Of a stretch of 64,000 bases of DNA, positions 21,552 through 32,151 are shown one piece after another. Within the stretch, counting starts at the first letter, position 1; each line of letters starts with the position of its first letter. The notes beneath the pieces were generated by a model that had not been told where the DNA came from, did no database searches, and was given only the letters and a program-made list of their open reading frames with translations. Position numbers and translations under genes: made by a program. This DNA is from Eutypa lata (Eukaryota > Ascomycota > Sordariomycetes > Xylariales > Diatrypaceae): contig JAKULF010000003.1 of the NCBI GenBank assembly GCA_022661535.1, positions 744,001-808,000 on the forward strand, read 5' to 3'.

Positions 21552-23048
21552 AGCAGAAACGGGAGGGAAAATGGGGGTTTGGTCTGTGTGGTTTCTCTTT
21601 TTGTTGCATAATTATCAGCGTGTTGGATTACGAGCCATGATGTATATGTATGAGGTTGCATAGTAATTGTAATAGTTATAAATCTGTTCAACAAATATTC
21701 CCTTAGCTGTTCTAACCTGAAGCCACATCTCCAGTTTTCCACTCTGTGAACTAGCTAACCTGTATCTTAAGCCAGAGCTATGGCTTTTTTTTCTTTTGAT
21801 ATCTTCGGATGGTGATATGCACAAATCTGAGGTGTATATGTGTCCGACCATATCTTCAGGACTTGCACACTTGTACGAAAGATATTCTTCAAATTGCTAT
21901 CCTCAAAGTTTCGTTACGAAATCATCTTATATTTTACTTGTGATATGTCTGAAACAAGTTGCCCAATACGGTATAGCTCGTAATATATGTTGTTCTATAG
22001 TTGATACAAGCTAACTATTCGATGGTGGTAGGTAGGAGCAAGGAATATGAGATAGGATCAGATAGGTTGCCACAGGATATCAATTTGGCACCCACGGAGC
22101 AGATCTTTGATATTGAAGGCTCATTCATGAGACTTCTAACGCTGTTCTTCGTTGCTTGGCACGTTTAAAATATTTTTTGTAGTCGGACAATCCTGAGTTC
22201 ATCGGCTTTACTAGCCGATATTCCGCGAAATTTTAGAGAAAGCCGGGTCGTTTCCAAAAACCAGTAGAATATTCCACGATATATGGAAAGCGCTGTAAAT
22301 TTCAACCTGCGGGTGGTTACGGGTGACACAAGTAGGGCTCAGCATAGCCAACTAATTGATATCCTGTTCATGGTGACGCAGGCGCCCAGCATATGCGCCC
22401 AGAGCTGCGGTGTAACACCAGGTGGTTGTTATGTCTCAGTAAGTGTACGTATGTAACTACATATGTACAGTAACCAGCTGCAGGTCCTTAATAGGCAATA
22501 TAATATAAAACCACTATTATGTTCTTGGAGACTGTTTGTTTGTTTTTTTTGCGCAGTGGGAGCGAGCCCCCTTTTCTTTTGGGGGGAGTTACGGAAGTGC
22601 CCATCGTAGCCCCGGTCCGCGAGTTTCCACTTCAGGCAATACGGCGGCCTATGCTCCGGCGGGACCACCACCCCCCCCCCCCCCCAGTACGACCCGCGCG
22701 ATCACCACATCCATCCATCGAGTCCGTGCATTGTTTTTCCGCCCATGACAAGACATCACATGAATGAAAGGACCATGCCATATACCACCAAAACAGCGAA
22801 AGCCATATTTGATATAGGTGGGGAAACAGCGAAATCTGCGTCACAAGGAGGCCCGGGGGGACTGGGTGTTCAAATTAAAAAAATGTGCCACGCCACATAC
22901 GTCCGTCCCCTGTCTGTTTGGGCTGTGAACCGCAAGGTTCCTCCGGCCTGCTGCTGCTGCTGCTGCTGCTGCTGGAGAGGCCCGCAACCGACCTGAATGC
23001 TAAGCTTTTTCTTAGGGCGAGCGGGAAATATAAGTACATACTTCAGGC
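21552..23048. other. intergenic region with a poly-C run and a CTG microsatellite
   Basis: Spacer between permease and LPMO genes. It holds a run of about 15 C (22671-22685) after ACCA, and a CTG repeat of about eight units (22949-22975). No gene is supported. The last few hundred bases belong to the LPMO promoter. Confidence 0.5.
22949..22975. repeat. CTG trinucleotide microsatellite
   Basis: About eight to nine CTG units about 290-315 bases upstream of the LPMO start codon, outside any supported reading frame. Confidence 0.8.
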
Positions 23049-23056
23049 TATATAAA
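23049..23056 (+). promoter_or_regulatory. TATA box of the LPMO gene
   Basis: TATATAAA followed by GGG, about 210 bases before the start codon at 23266, with a C/T-rich stretch after it. The spacing is plausible for a fungal inducible promoter with an untranslated leader of roughly 150-180 bases. Confidence 0.55.
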
Positions 23057-23265
23057 GGGCGAGAGATGGGCTTCGAAAGAAGAAGCGATCCTCGCTCACC
23101 CGTCCATCTTGCATCTTGCTCTTCGCTTCTGCACGCGCAAAACCTATCTTGACCTTGCAGGGTAGTACAATAGATCGATTGATTAAGTGCTTTTAGCCGT
23201 ACCGTTCATTTCGCATCGCCTTGTCCATCTACCCGGTCGTTGGTTTCATCGTCATCGACCTCATC

Positions 23266-24173
23266 ATGCCTTCCTCCTACTCCTCTTCTCTCGCGGCAGC
23301 ATTCGCCCTGCTGCCGCTCCTTCAGCTCGCCTCAGCCCACGGCTATGTATCAGGCATCTCCGTGAACGGCGGTACCGTCATCGAGGGCGCCAACCCCAAC
23401 TGGTACTATTTGCCTGAGGGGACGGCTCCTGAGACGCCTGGGTGGCAAGCCCTGAACCAGGACAACGGGTTCGTGGCGCCCGATGCCTTCGGCACCAGCG
23501 ATATTGCGTGCCACAAGAGCGCGACACCCGGAGCGACGTACATCGAGGCCAACGCGGGCGATACGCTGACTCTGTACTGGAACACATGGCCGGACTCGCA
23601 CAAGGGGCCGGTTATCAATTATCTCGCCAAGTGTAGCGGTATGTGTTCCCCTACCCTCTTTCCCCCCTTCTAATTCATCTCTGTTGTCAATGCTGGCATC
23701 CCCATCCCTATCCTCATCCCTATCACTATCATATCCCAGTTCGTATCTAGTATGTAATTAACAATATAACAACAAAAACAGGCGAATGCACAGCTGCAGA
23801 CCCCGGGAGCCTCTCCTTCACGAAGATATCGGAGGGGGGCCTCATCTCGGGCAGCAACCCGGGGACCTGGGTGACGGACACGCTGATCGCGCAGGACTTC
23901 AGCGCGGACGTGGCCCTCCCGGCGGGGCTGGCGGCGGGAAACTACGTGCTGCGGCACGAGATCATCGCGCTGCACAGCGCGGGGAGCGCCAACGGCGCCC
24001 AGAGCTACCCGCAGTGCCTGAACATCAAGGTCGGGTCGGGGGGCTCCACCGCTCTGCCCGCGGGCGAGTCGGCTACCGGGTTCTACACCGCGAGCGACCC
24101 CGGCATCCTGTTTAGTCTGTACGGCACTTTCGATAGCTATCCGATTCCGGGGCCGGAGGTCTGGAGTGGTTGA
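23266..24173 (+). CDS. secreted AA9 lytic polysaccharide mono-oxygenase (LPMO)
   Basis: Copper enzyme that oxidatively cleaves cellulose or related glycans outside the cell. Exon 1 23266-23638, intron 23639-23781 (143 nt), exon 2 23782-24173, 254 aa. A signal peptide of 24 residues (hydrophobic AAAFALLPLLQLASA) ends directly before HGYVSG, so the mature N-terminus is the copper-binding His1. The second copper His is in DSHKGPV, and the axial Tyr and its Gln neighbour are in AQSYPQCLNIKV. LRHEIIALHSA is the usual strand carrying the active-site-side His. Cysteines for disulfides are at IACHKS, AKCSG, ECTA and PQCLN. The splice junction (KCSG/ECTA) fits the family. No CBM1 or linker follows: the protein ends with a short Ser/Gly-Pro tail. 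The start was set at the ATG that gives a proper signal peptide, not at upstream in-frame codons. Likely carbon-source controlled, but I see no assured CreA or XlnR site. Confidence 0.93.
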
Positions 24174-24779
24174 GGTGAGGTGAGGTGAAGTGCGTTGGGT
24201 GCGGGTGGTAGACGATGCGGTGGGAGAGCTAGCTAGATGGTTGGTTGGTTGGCTGGTTAGCTAGTTGTTGGTGTGATACCATGCCCGTGGGGAGGGTGCA
24301 TCGCTGGTAGCGTTTGATTCGATGTATGCATATATATACTACGCTTTATGTCATTTTGTCAATACCAAAATTCAATTCGCTTGCTGTAATTCTCAAGCGC
24401 TCTTCTTGTGATATTAGACCCTTAAATCTTGTAAATAGTCGAACTATATATACCCCGTATCTACTTCAAAGTTGATGCAGAGACTATTAGCCAAGAGATG
24501 TATGAATATCGATGCTGTTCAATAATCCCGAGGTGACTGTGCCAGACGGAGGGTTAGTAAAGACCTAAAGATTCGCCAGTGCATCCTGTATTGTTAGATA
24601 CGGATACTATTTAAAAAAACGCGAGGTTCACAATGACGGGCTTAGTCGATAGAAGAATCGCGAATAGGGTATAATTTGGTCTAAGAGCATTACTCTAGCA
24701 AGTCTATTGTTCAATTCGGGTAGATACCATTGTAACACCCATGCTCACTCGAAATTGCAAGAAACAGGTGACGCGCGCT
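24174..24779. other. intergenic region between convergent genes
   Basis: Spacer between LPMO (+) and PXR1 (-). Starts with GAGGT/GGTTG short repeats (24172-24265), probably in the LPMO 3' UTR. No gene seen. Confidence 0.5.
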
Positions 24780-26032
24780 TCAAACAGGTTTGACCATAAA
24801 TATCTGCAGGCAAATTAGTAAAGATGTGTGTGTGTGTATGAGAGCCAGCGAGTATCCTGATTAGAATCTCTTACCTGGTTCAACGCCTGCATGTCTGCGA
24901 TCGCCGACCGCTTGGACGCTATGAACCGCGCTCGCACATGGTGTCGGTTAGCAACAATTGGTGTCGAGGTGCCTGTTCCAGTAGGTGTTGATGTTCCGCT
25001 CTCTGCTGGCGTCGTGGTCGCAGGAGTAGGGTTGTCTGTTCGTATTATTTCTCTAGATGATTTCGATTTCTTCTCTTTCATTTCCCTCTTCCTCCTTTTC
25101 TTGTCCTCCTTCTCCTTGCTAGCAACGTCGTCCGAAGTACTAGGCGCCTGCTGTTCAGGATCGAGTTCTGATACCGAACTAGGCTTGTCCTTGGACTTTT
25201 TCGTTTTCTTTTCCTTCTTCGCCTTCTTCTCCTTGGGATCCTTATCGCTCTCGTCCTTCTCTTTCGACCTCTTAGACTTCTTCCGTTTCTTAGACGAGTC
25301 TTGGGATTCTGAATTCTCTGTTGACTCGTGTTCCACTGTGTCCTTCGATCGCTTCTTTCGTTTCTTTTCCCTAGTGATGTCGGAAACTTCTGCTGATTCG
25401 GCCTCTTCTGCTTTCCGCTTCTTGGATTTCTTCTCCTTTTTCGCCTTCTTCGATTGTTTCTCTTCGGCGTCGACAGATTCGGCTGTCGATTGCTCTGCGC
25501 TCTCTGCTTTACATGTCGCAGGGTCGGTGCTGACCAGCTCTTGCATCTGGTCACCCACCAACAATCCCCCGCTCACGAACCTCATGGTGCCAAATCTCCT
25601 CTCGACGTATACGCTCGTCTTAATGTCGGAACGAAGTTTTCTCTCCGTCTCGATAACGTCGTCTGACTTTCCGTTCAGCCGTCCGAGAAGATCTTTGAAA
25701 CCGTCGAGGCCGGTGCATTCGGTGCTCTGCTTCTGGCGCTGTTTCGCACCCAATCCCATGGTATCATCTTTCAAGACGACCTTTATGGGCGCGGAGCTCG
25801 CTGCGCTATGGAGGTTGGCGTGTGCAGAGTTCTGGGCGCCTAGGAACTTTCCGGGGGTCCATCCGTGAGCTCGCAGGATCTTCTGGCCGAAGTTGTTCTC
25901 GTTACGACTCCATTTCGTGTTGTTCGGATCCTCTCCCAGTTTACGACGGCTAGAATTTTGTCCTTCATTAGCAGTGTTCAAGAGGAAAGAGATCAAGGTG
26001 GTAAGTACGTTTTGGGTCCTGAGAGGCCCATT
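24780..26032 (-). CDS. PXR1: PXR1/PinX1-type G-patch protein (rRNA/snoRNA maturation)
   Basis: Nucleolar protein needed for pre-rRNA processing and snoRNA 3' trimming in yeast (Pxr1/Gno1), related to the telomerase inhibitor PinX1. Three exons: 26032-26010 (23 nt), 25949-24875, 24803-24780 (24 nt); introns 60 and 71 nt; 373 aa. The start MGLSGPKT and junction to RRKLGEDPNNTKWSR match the family N-terminus, which a longer open frame to 26134 does not. The G-patch is at residues 25-75: FGQKILRAHGWTPGKFLG, then VVLKDDTMGLGAK. LDGFKDLLGRLNGK follows, then a long Lys/Glu/Ser-rich basic region (KKEKK, KKRKK repeats) typical of Pxr1. The last 24-nt exon encodes IFMVKPV, the conserved C-terminal end. 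The second intron contains a GT dinucleotide run. Confidence 0.92.
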
Positions 26033-26680
26033 ATGGCGGTGGAATGGGTTCCTGGACAATGAAGACGGTGACCGGGAATGAGACGAGCTTTGTGAAGAAT
26101 TGATTCGAGATAATGGAATATCGAGAATTCCCATACTATTGAAAGTAACTACCTAACTGGGTAGTTAACGTAACATCTCCAAGGGAGTTTTTTGAGTGGG
26201 GCAGCTGATAAGATTCGTCCTAAGCTCGATAAGAGCCAGGCTGTTCTAGCAGAGATCGGGCCTGCTGACACCTGTAACCAGCTGACAATCACTACCTACT
26301 TCCCCTTAATGTCCTTTGCAGCCCCTATCAAACAACGACAATAATGGCAGGAACATTGGACATCATGCATACAAGTAAAATATGACGGCACAGCTTCCAA
26401 TATTTGGAAGGTGCATCAAACTTGATTGTCCAATCTCTTCATCTTCCTCACACCTGCACCATGTCATTTCCCTCACTCAGAACCTACATCCGGCCTCTTC
26501 TTCAAGCCACAATCACCTCAGTCAGGTCTTACTAAGGGTTAGTTATGCTATAATACCAGGATACAACAACCATAACCACTATCATCATTATTATCACAAA
26601 AATTTGAGATTAACAACTATTCGTTATCTTGAAACTATCCATATAGTATACAGCGGTTCATAACTCGCTAGGTCGTCGTC
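26033..26680. other. divergent promoter region of PXR1 and the small coiled-coil gene
   Basis: About 650 bases between two genes read away from each other. Contains C/A/T-rich leader-like sequence (26430-26640). No further gene supported; the 93-aa ORF at 26382 is low-complexity His/Ser/Tyr. Confidence 0.5.
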
Positions 26681-27249
26681 ATGGCCCCAGCCCGCAGAAA
26701 CCCTCCACCTAGTGAAACCAATTACGGATCGGATGACACGCTTGACCATCAAAAGCACACCAACTACGGCGATGTGATTAAAATCGTGGTATGGCAGCCA
26801 TCCATAGACGTGAATACCTATGATGTGCCAGCTTGTAACTGACTTCCTTGTTTGCGGGATAGGATGATGTGAAGGTTCAGCGTACCGAGGCTCGGAAGAA
26901 AATCACCCGCGACTACAAGAAGGAACTCGCGGCAATCAAGGCCCGCATTGAGAAGGAACACGATGCGAAGCGCGAGGCTCTGTAAGTCTTTATCCTCACT
27001 GCCTGGCGTATAACACTTAGATGATCTAAGAGCGTAGTTAACCATCCTTGCAGGTCTACCCTGAAGTCGGACAGACTCCAGCGCCTGTTCAAAGCGATTG
27101 ATAAGAGAAATTCTTGTGAAGAGAAGATACTCCATCAAGTCGAGACGCTGAGAAAGGACCGAGATCACCTCTCTTTGCTCATTGATGCTGTTTACAAGGC
27201 ACGGATGGCGTCTGCAAAGGACTTGCGAGCCGATGAGTTGACATCTTAG
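26681..27249 (+). CDS. small three-exon coiled-coil protein, unknown function
   Basis: Model by hand: exon 1 26681-26788, intron 26789-26862, exon 2 26863-26981, intron 26982-27053, exon 3 27054-27249; 140 aa. All three exons are too short to stand out as ORFs, but donors (GTATGG, GTAAGT) and acceptors (ATAG, TGCAG) are good and phases 0 and 2 close. The first 35 residues are polar (MAPARRNPPPSETNYGSDDT). From DDVKVQRTEARKK on, the protein is a nearly continuous heptad-like helix rich in Lys, Arg, Glu and Leu (ELAAIKARIEKEHDAKREAL, QRLFKAIDKRNSCEEKIL, LRKDRDHLSLLIDAVYKARM). No family recognised. Size and composition suggest a structural subunit of a nuclear or chromosome-associated complex, which is only a guess. 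It shares its upstream region with PXR1. Confidence 0.7.
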
Positions 27250-27633
27250 ACTGTATGATGGTTCCCATGTGTCTCACTACCCACTCTAGCCTTGCTACTG
27301 TGCAACTTGCGATTCATTAAGTGGTGAATGGATCTCGATGGACACATTCGAGATTCACAATATGGGGGAAGTAGCTCCAGCTCACAATATGCTTCAATGT
27401 CAAATAACAATCTTGTGAGATTATAATGTCGTATCATTATAATTTAAACAGCAAGTTCTCGATCGCCTTTACTTAATTTCACGTACTTTCACATTGATAT
27501 GTTACAGGAAATTATGTGAAGCCTCAAGTTAAATCAGAACTAAGTATACACACTGTCGCTATTATCCTTTCTCCATACCCAAATATATATCCCACAATAC
27601 ACCAAAATTTCCAAGCCGTTGCTTATCTAACGC
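27250..27633. other. intergenic region between convergent genes
   Basis: AT-rich 3' flanks of the coiled-coil gene (+) and the 2EXR gene (-). Nothing else seen. Confidence 0.5.
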
Positions 27634-28063
27634 CTACCTCTCTATGCACGCCAAAGCATACATAGAGCACCCGACAGTGCCTCGGAAGGAATCCATTGGA
27701 TTCGTCGGCCACGATGCCATATCGACGGGAACGTCGCCGTACTCGTTCTTCAGCGCGGCGCGCTCCAAGTCGTAGAGGAAAGAGAAGACCGGAGTGCCGG
27801 AAGGACCCACGTCGAAGAACCTGTCCCCCATGGCGACCTTGTAGAACTTCTTGCGGCCGCACACGAACTCGGGCTCCCGCTCGTATTCCAGATGCTTGAG
27901 CAGCCGTCGGTGCTTCAGCTTGATGCGATAATCGATGAGGTAGAATTTCCCCTTGAGCTCGTAGTGCCGGTTGAAGGGGTGGTTGGCCTCGAAGAGTTCG
28001 ATCTCGCCGTCTTCGCTGTCTTCGTAGTCGTATTCGTTGGAATCGTCATCGTCGTTATCATCA

Positions 28064-28113
<50 letters not shown>

Positions 28114-28917
28114 TTCTTCCTCTTCCTCACCCCTCTCCGGGAAAGGAGGATAATCCACCTCGACGAAAGTCTCCCGCTTCAGGTGCGCCAGCATCTCGAG
28201 CAGGAAGGGGTGAATTTTTCTCCGGCGGAAGAACGCGGTCGCGGCGATCCTTTCCTTCTCGTAGCCGGTGGTCAAGACGTCGGACCACTCGACAGCCAGC
28301 CTGGTCACACCGCGCCCTGCTTTCCCCCCGCGCAGTGCTCTCAGCAGGTCCAGTCTATATCTCGACGAGGAACAACCCCGTGGCTCTAGCTTGGCCCACT
28401 GTGGGCGCAAGCAGACCAGGTCCTGAGCCGCGTCGACCGTGATGCAGCTAGCAGCATCGGCAGCCCTCTGCCCGGGGATGTAGAGAGGGATGTGGCTGTC
28501 CCCCAAGAGGAACTCGGCACACCACAGAGCGGCGTCGCGCGACTGGCGACATGCGTTCAGGACGCCGTAGTTGTCAAGGTACTTCGAGGGGCCCCCGTGG
28601 CTGTAGACGTGTCTACCGATAGTACGGATTGCCGGGACCCTGAGACCCAACTTCGACCTATTAGAAGGGTTGAGAGGTTGGAGTTTTTGTTGTCGTCGTT
28701 GTCGTTGTTCCGTGTTGCTGTAGGATCCTATACTACGTAGCCTTACAGATCGGGCTGGCACGATGACATCGCATGGCGGCATCGGCTCTGGTATCTTGTC
28801 CACTTCGAATACGTGCATGCCCGGGCTGGGCAGGGCGAAGGCGTACTGCCATATCGCGTCCCTGATCTCGGTGGGGAGCCTTGAGAAGGGATGGAAGGTG
28901 GCTTGTGTTGTGTACAT
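27634..28917 (-). CDS. 2EXR-domain protein with long poly-Asp tract
   Basis: Single-exon 427-aa protein. The start F-H-P-F-S-R-L-P-T-E-I-R-x-x-I-W is the hallmark of the fungal 2EXR domain, followed by the usual GVLNACRQSRDAAL helix (about residue 120-135). Residues about 265-300 are an acidic run (EEEEEDDD then Asp repeats with one Asn), encoded by a pure GTC/GAC trinucleotide array at about 28051-28112. After it comes a Glu/Asp-rich linker and a conserved-looking C-terminal part (HYELKGKFYLIDYRIKLKHR, GDRFFDVGPSGTPVFSF). 2EXR proteins are numerous in filamentous ascomycetes and have no proven biochemical role. The Asp tract is likely to vary in length between strains. The upstream region holds a two-unit tandem duplication. 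Confidence 0.85.
28051..28112. repeat. GTC/GAC trinucleotide array coding for poly-Asp
   Basis: Near-perfect run of GTC (GAC on the coding minus strand) inside the 2EXR gene, with a few TCA/TTA interruptions on its left side. Confidence 0.9.
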
Positions 28918-30523
28918 GACGGGTGTTTTGAATTTTGAGGTTTGGGTTTTATTTAGTGCGTAGAGGGGATGTTTATAAACTTTGTCTTGATGAAATAATG
29001 AAATGATGAAATGATTGACTGGGTGAGATTTATAAAATGCGGCAGTCGAACTTCTTTATATAATGACTGGTTCTCGGAGAAAGGTGTTCGGAGAAAGAAG
29101 CTTGAAGATATCTTGATTGTGTGATGATGAAATGATGAAATGATTTACTGAGTGAGATTCATGAAGTGCGGCAGTCGAACTTCTTTATATAATGACTGGC
29201 CCTCGGAGAAAGATGTTCGGGTTCGGAGAAAGAAGCTTGATATCATGCTTGTTGTTTTGGCAAGTAATAAAGTTGAACTATTCCAAAGGTACTTTATATA
29301 TTTAAAGTTGAAAAGGGATAAACGTCATAAGCAGAAAACTCATAAACCAAGAAGCTGTCACTCAGGTAGCTAGCTGTATGAACTATTACGCCCAGATATT
29401 ATTACACTAATTGAACCCTTAATTATATGTGGTATGTTTATTCAGGTAGGTATATGTTGCCATTAATCCGGTATAAGCATGCAAGTAGCGTTTAAAGTTA
29501 GTCAGTTTGATAACTGCTGTGCTCAGACATGAGACGGAAAGTCAATTGCATATACTTATGTATGATTAGATGATGCATTAAAGTTTGAAAAATCTTGCGG
29601 TCAGATCTATTTGCCAACGAAATTTTATACCTGCTTCGCCCGAACCATTTGGCAGCATACACATCGATAACAATGCATCAGTCCCTCCACAATACAGTAA
29701 GTATATATATCCTGCCACATGCGCCGAGGTACAATCCACAGTAGTATATAAATAGATAGCAAACTATCTGCTCCAAGCCACCTTATAAGATGGATGGAGT
29801 GTGACATCAACGTGATCAGAGTAGCTAGAGATTCTTCTCATTAATTCCTTTATTTATGATAAGCTTCTCTGTGCCTCAAGATTTCACCTAACAACCTTGA
29901 ATCCAACCAAGCTAGTAAACTCAGGATACCTATTCACTCAGTATTCTGGTGTTGAAATGGCGGGTTTAGTTAAATAGCTGTTAACCCTACCAGGCGGACC
30001 TAGGAAAGTTCATTGTCGGTATTAGTTTGCCACTCAAAACTTCTTAGTGCATAGACTTTACTACCATCCCAAGACTGTACAGCTTCTATTCAGACTAAAT
30101 GTGTGTTTAACCAAGTTTAATACACTCCACTCCCTTTTATGATACTCCTTGATGACACTGGTTTATGCTGACTTCAATATCAACTTAGGGATATGTGGAT
30201 CGACTCCATACCAATATCGTGCTGAGAACCACATCAAGATTCAAATCTATCGTTTTAGTTTTCATTGTTATAATAAGCTTTCAGATACCACAACACAGTT
30301 TCACCAGCCAGACATCTCGCTCCCTTCTAGAGATAAACGCTATTATATTCCCACCGCTCTCTGTATACCAAGTTTTGCAGCATTACCTAAGTATCAAGTC
30401 ACTGCGCTATACTAAGCGTGGACTTCACAAATTATCGACCATCACATGTAATCAATCAATCAATCAATCAATCTTCCGCTGCTCATCTCCTCAACATCAT
30501 TATTCGCGACCGAGGATCTTCGT
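28918..30523. other. intergenic region upstream of the 2EXR gene
   Basis: Begins with the 2EXR promoter, including the two-copy repeat at 28998-29240. The rest is AT-rich with no supported gene. A CAAT-type tetranucleotide repeat (ATCA units) is at 30450-30471. Confidence 0.45.
28998..29240. repeat. two-unit imperfect tandem duplication
   Basis: Unit A 28998-29104 and unit B 29127-29240 share a start (ATGAAATGATGAAATGATT), the core GCGGCAGTCGAACTTC, then a TTTATATAATGACTGG block and an end with AGAAAGAAGCTTGA. They differ by scattered, mostly transition, substitutions and a short insertion in B. It lies 80-325 bases upstream of the 2EXR start codon. Confidence 0.85.
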
Positions 30524-31410
30524 GTGACGGACGAGTGGACATGGTCGTGGACAGCAGGACGGATCGAATTTCTCCTACGATCCGACTACCCGATGGGTAG
30601 GCGAAGACGAGAACAAAAGGTCGTGGGGTTGAGTTGTATGTACCAGCAGAATCCTGCTCGGCAAAGTCCACAGCAAAGACCTAAGTCACAGCCGGGTTCT
30701 ATCTAACAACAGAGTCCTAGCCAGCAGCAGAGCTCTGTCCACGAGCAGCAACAGCAGCAGCGTCCTTAGGGTACTGGTCGGCAGCCTGTTAGCAACCCCC
30801 AGTATGTTCAGAATCCTCGTGAAAGCCCTTGATATGGTGATAATACTAGTAGTTCTCAAGGTTCTCCAGCCCAATCTCAGGACATACGGCCTCTAAAATT
30901 AACTGTGCCACCCTCTCTACCTCTGTTTCCTTCCGAGTCTCACTAGGTATAGGCTAATATGAGCTTGTTCTCAGCTGAGCAGCTCAAAGATTAGGTTTAT
31001 CCTTTGGACGAGAATTGATAACTCCTTTCTCCAGGCCATCGCTCTCTCATCTAAGCTGGTCGCTAACATACCACACCATACAGCTAACTCCCTCGCAACT
31101 CTTCATAGGTATTACATAGACATGGCCTTTGAATAGAGAGTCAATCACCATGCTATGCTTCAGTAGGTCACGAAAGATGTTTAGGAGTCGAGGGGGCCGA
31201 GTAGAAACCCGTGGAGGAGCTATAGAACGTTGTAAAGGAGTTTGTAGGGAGGAGGGGTCTGGGAGGAGAATCCGAGCCGAGAAGATCGAGAAGGAATTCC
31301 TAGTGAGCAAATCTTAATGCTAATAGAAAGGGGTTTTTAAAGGAAACGACCTAGGAATTCTTCAGGTATACATAGTAGGCCAGAGACCACTCTTGGTCTT
31401 TAGCGTACAT
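30524..31410 (+). pseudogene. RIP-damaged remnant of a Gln-rich protein gene
   Basis: Read from about 30524 the frame encodes a Gln/Pro/Ser-rich stretch (QNPARQSPQQRPKSQPGS, later HEQQQQQRP) and continues past TAA, TAG and TGA codons without losing its composition. Near 31010 it shifts frame and continues with a helical, less biased part (NSFLQAIALSSKLVANIP, SLATLHRYYIDMAF) and a basic end. At least a dozen in-frame stops occur. All but one (a TGA) are TAG or TAA that a single CpA-to-TpA change would make from CAG or CAA. That pattern is what RIP makes of a Gln-rich gene. The family is unknown; a Gag-like or multi-copy gene is possible, since RIP acts on duplicated sequence. The limits are approximate. 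Confidence 0.55.
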
Positions 31411-32151
31411 TGTATTATTAGGTCTTTCCTCATAAAAGTTCTTAATATTAAACATAAATCTCTATGATTAATTCATCATGTGGGTGTTACCCATGATGAT
31501 AATAGCTACATGGTTCTTGTCGCTTGTTTCCTTCCGGCAAATTGCATGATAACGAAAATATTGTCATGATCTCCCGTTCTCTTTCAGCCGAGGCGAAATT
31601 CTTGCCACTACTTCTCTAAATACCCATATAGGACCCGAAGTTGATTCCTGTTATTATTTTCAAAGCCTTATTTTGAATTACATATCTCCACTCATTAATT
31701 ACTTCATTACTCTTACCAAAGTGCATTTTAACTATCGGGGCTAGTCGCGAAATCCCGCGCAAGCTGAAAATGCAAGGAACTTTCGGTGAAGTACGGTCCC
31801 CTTTTTACCACCGCTACCTTGCCCACTCTTAGACCCGGCGTCTATCTAAGTGTCAGTAACGTTTCAATTATATTACGGCATGTCGAAGTAACTCACAGCA
31901 GCCAATAGGCTGATGATACTGGGACTTCAGCCCTCGAAATCCTCCTGGTGTAACGTAAGCGATAGCCCCCAGTACTCCACTAAGAGCCTCTTTTCAGTTC
32001 GAGCTTGTTGCTAAGACACACTTCGTTTTTTCTCTCTTTTCTTCTTCTTCTTCTCAATAGTTGAACTGTATTGCTATTTTGGATAGTATAGTTATATATA
32101 TATGCCCTCTTTCAAGCTAAGACAAATTTTGATTACCGACGCGGTGAGACA
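31411..32151. other. intergenic region and promoter of the Cys-rich membrane protein gene
   Basis: No gene seen. A pyrimidine-rich tract (TTTTCTCTC then CTT repeats, 32027-32056) and TATATATATATG (32093-32104) lie 50-125 bases before the start codon at 32152, as expected for a fungal core promoter and leader. Confidence 0.5.

Noticed and set aside
26033..26134. Upstream in-frame Met at 26134 as PXR1 start
   Set aside because: It would add a Ser-rich N-terminus unknown in the family; the 23-nt exon at 26032-26010 restores the conserved MGL..RRKLGEDPNN start.
27892..28389. Plus-strand frame with a long Val run
   Set aside because: Antisense of the GAC (Asp) array in the 2EXR gene; the poly-Val is a reading of GTC repeats.
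30448..30471. ATCA tetranucleotide repeat as CRISPR-like or regulatory array
   Set aside because: Simple microsatellite of about five or six units without spacers.
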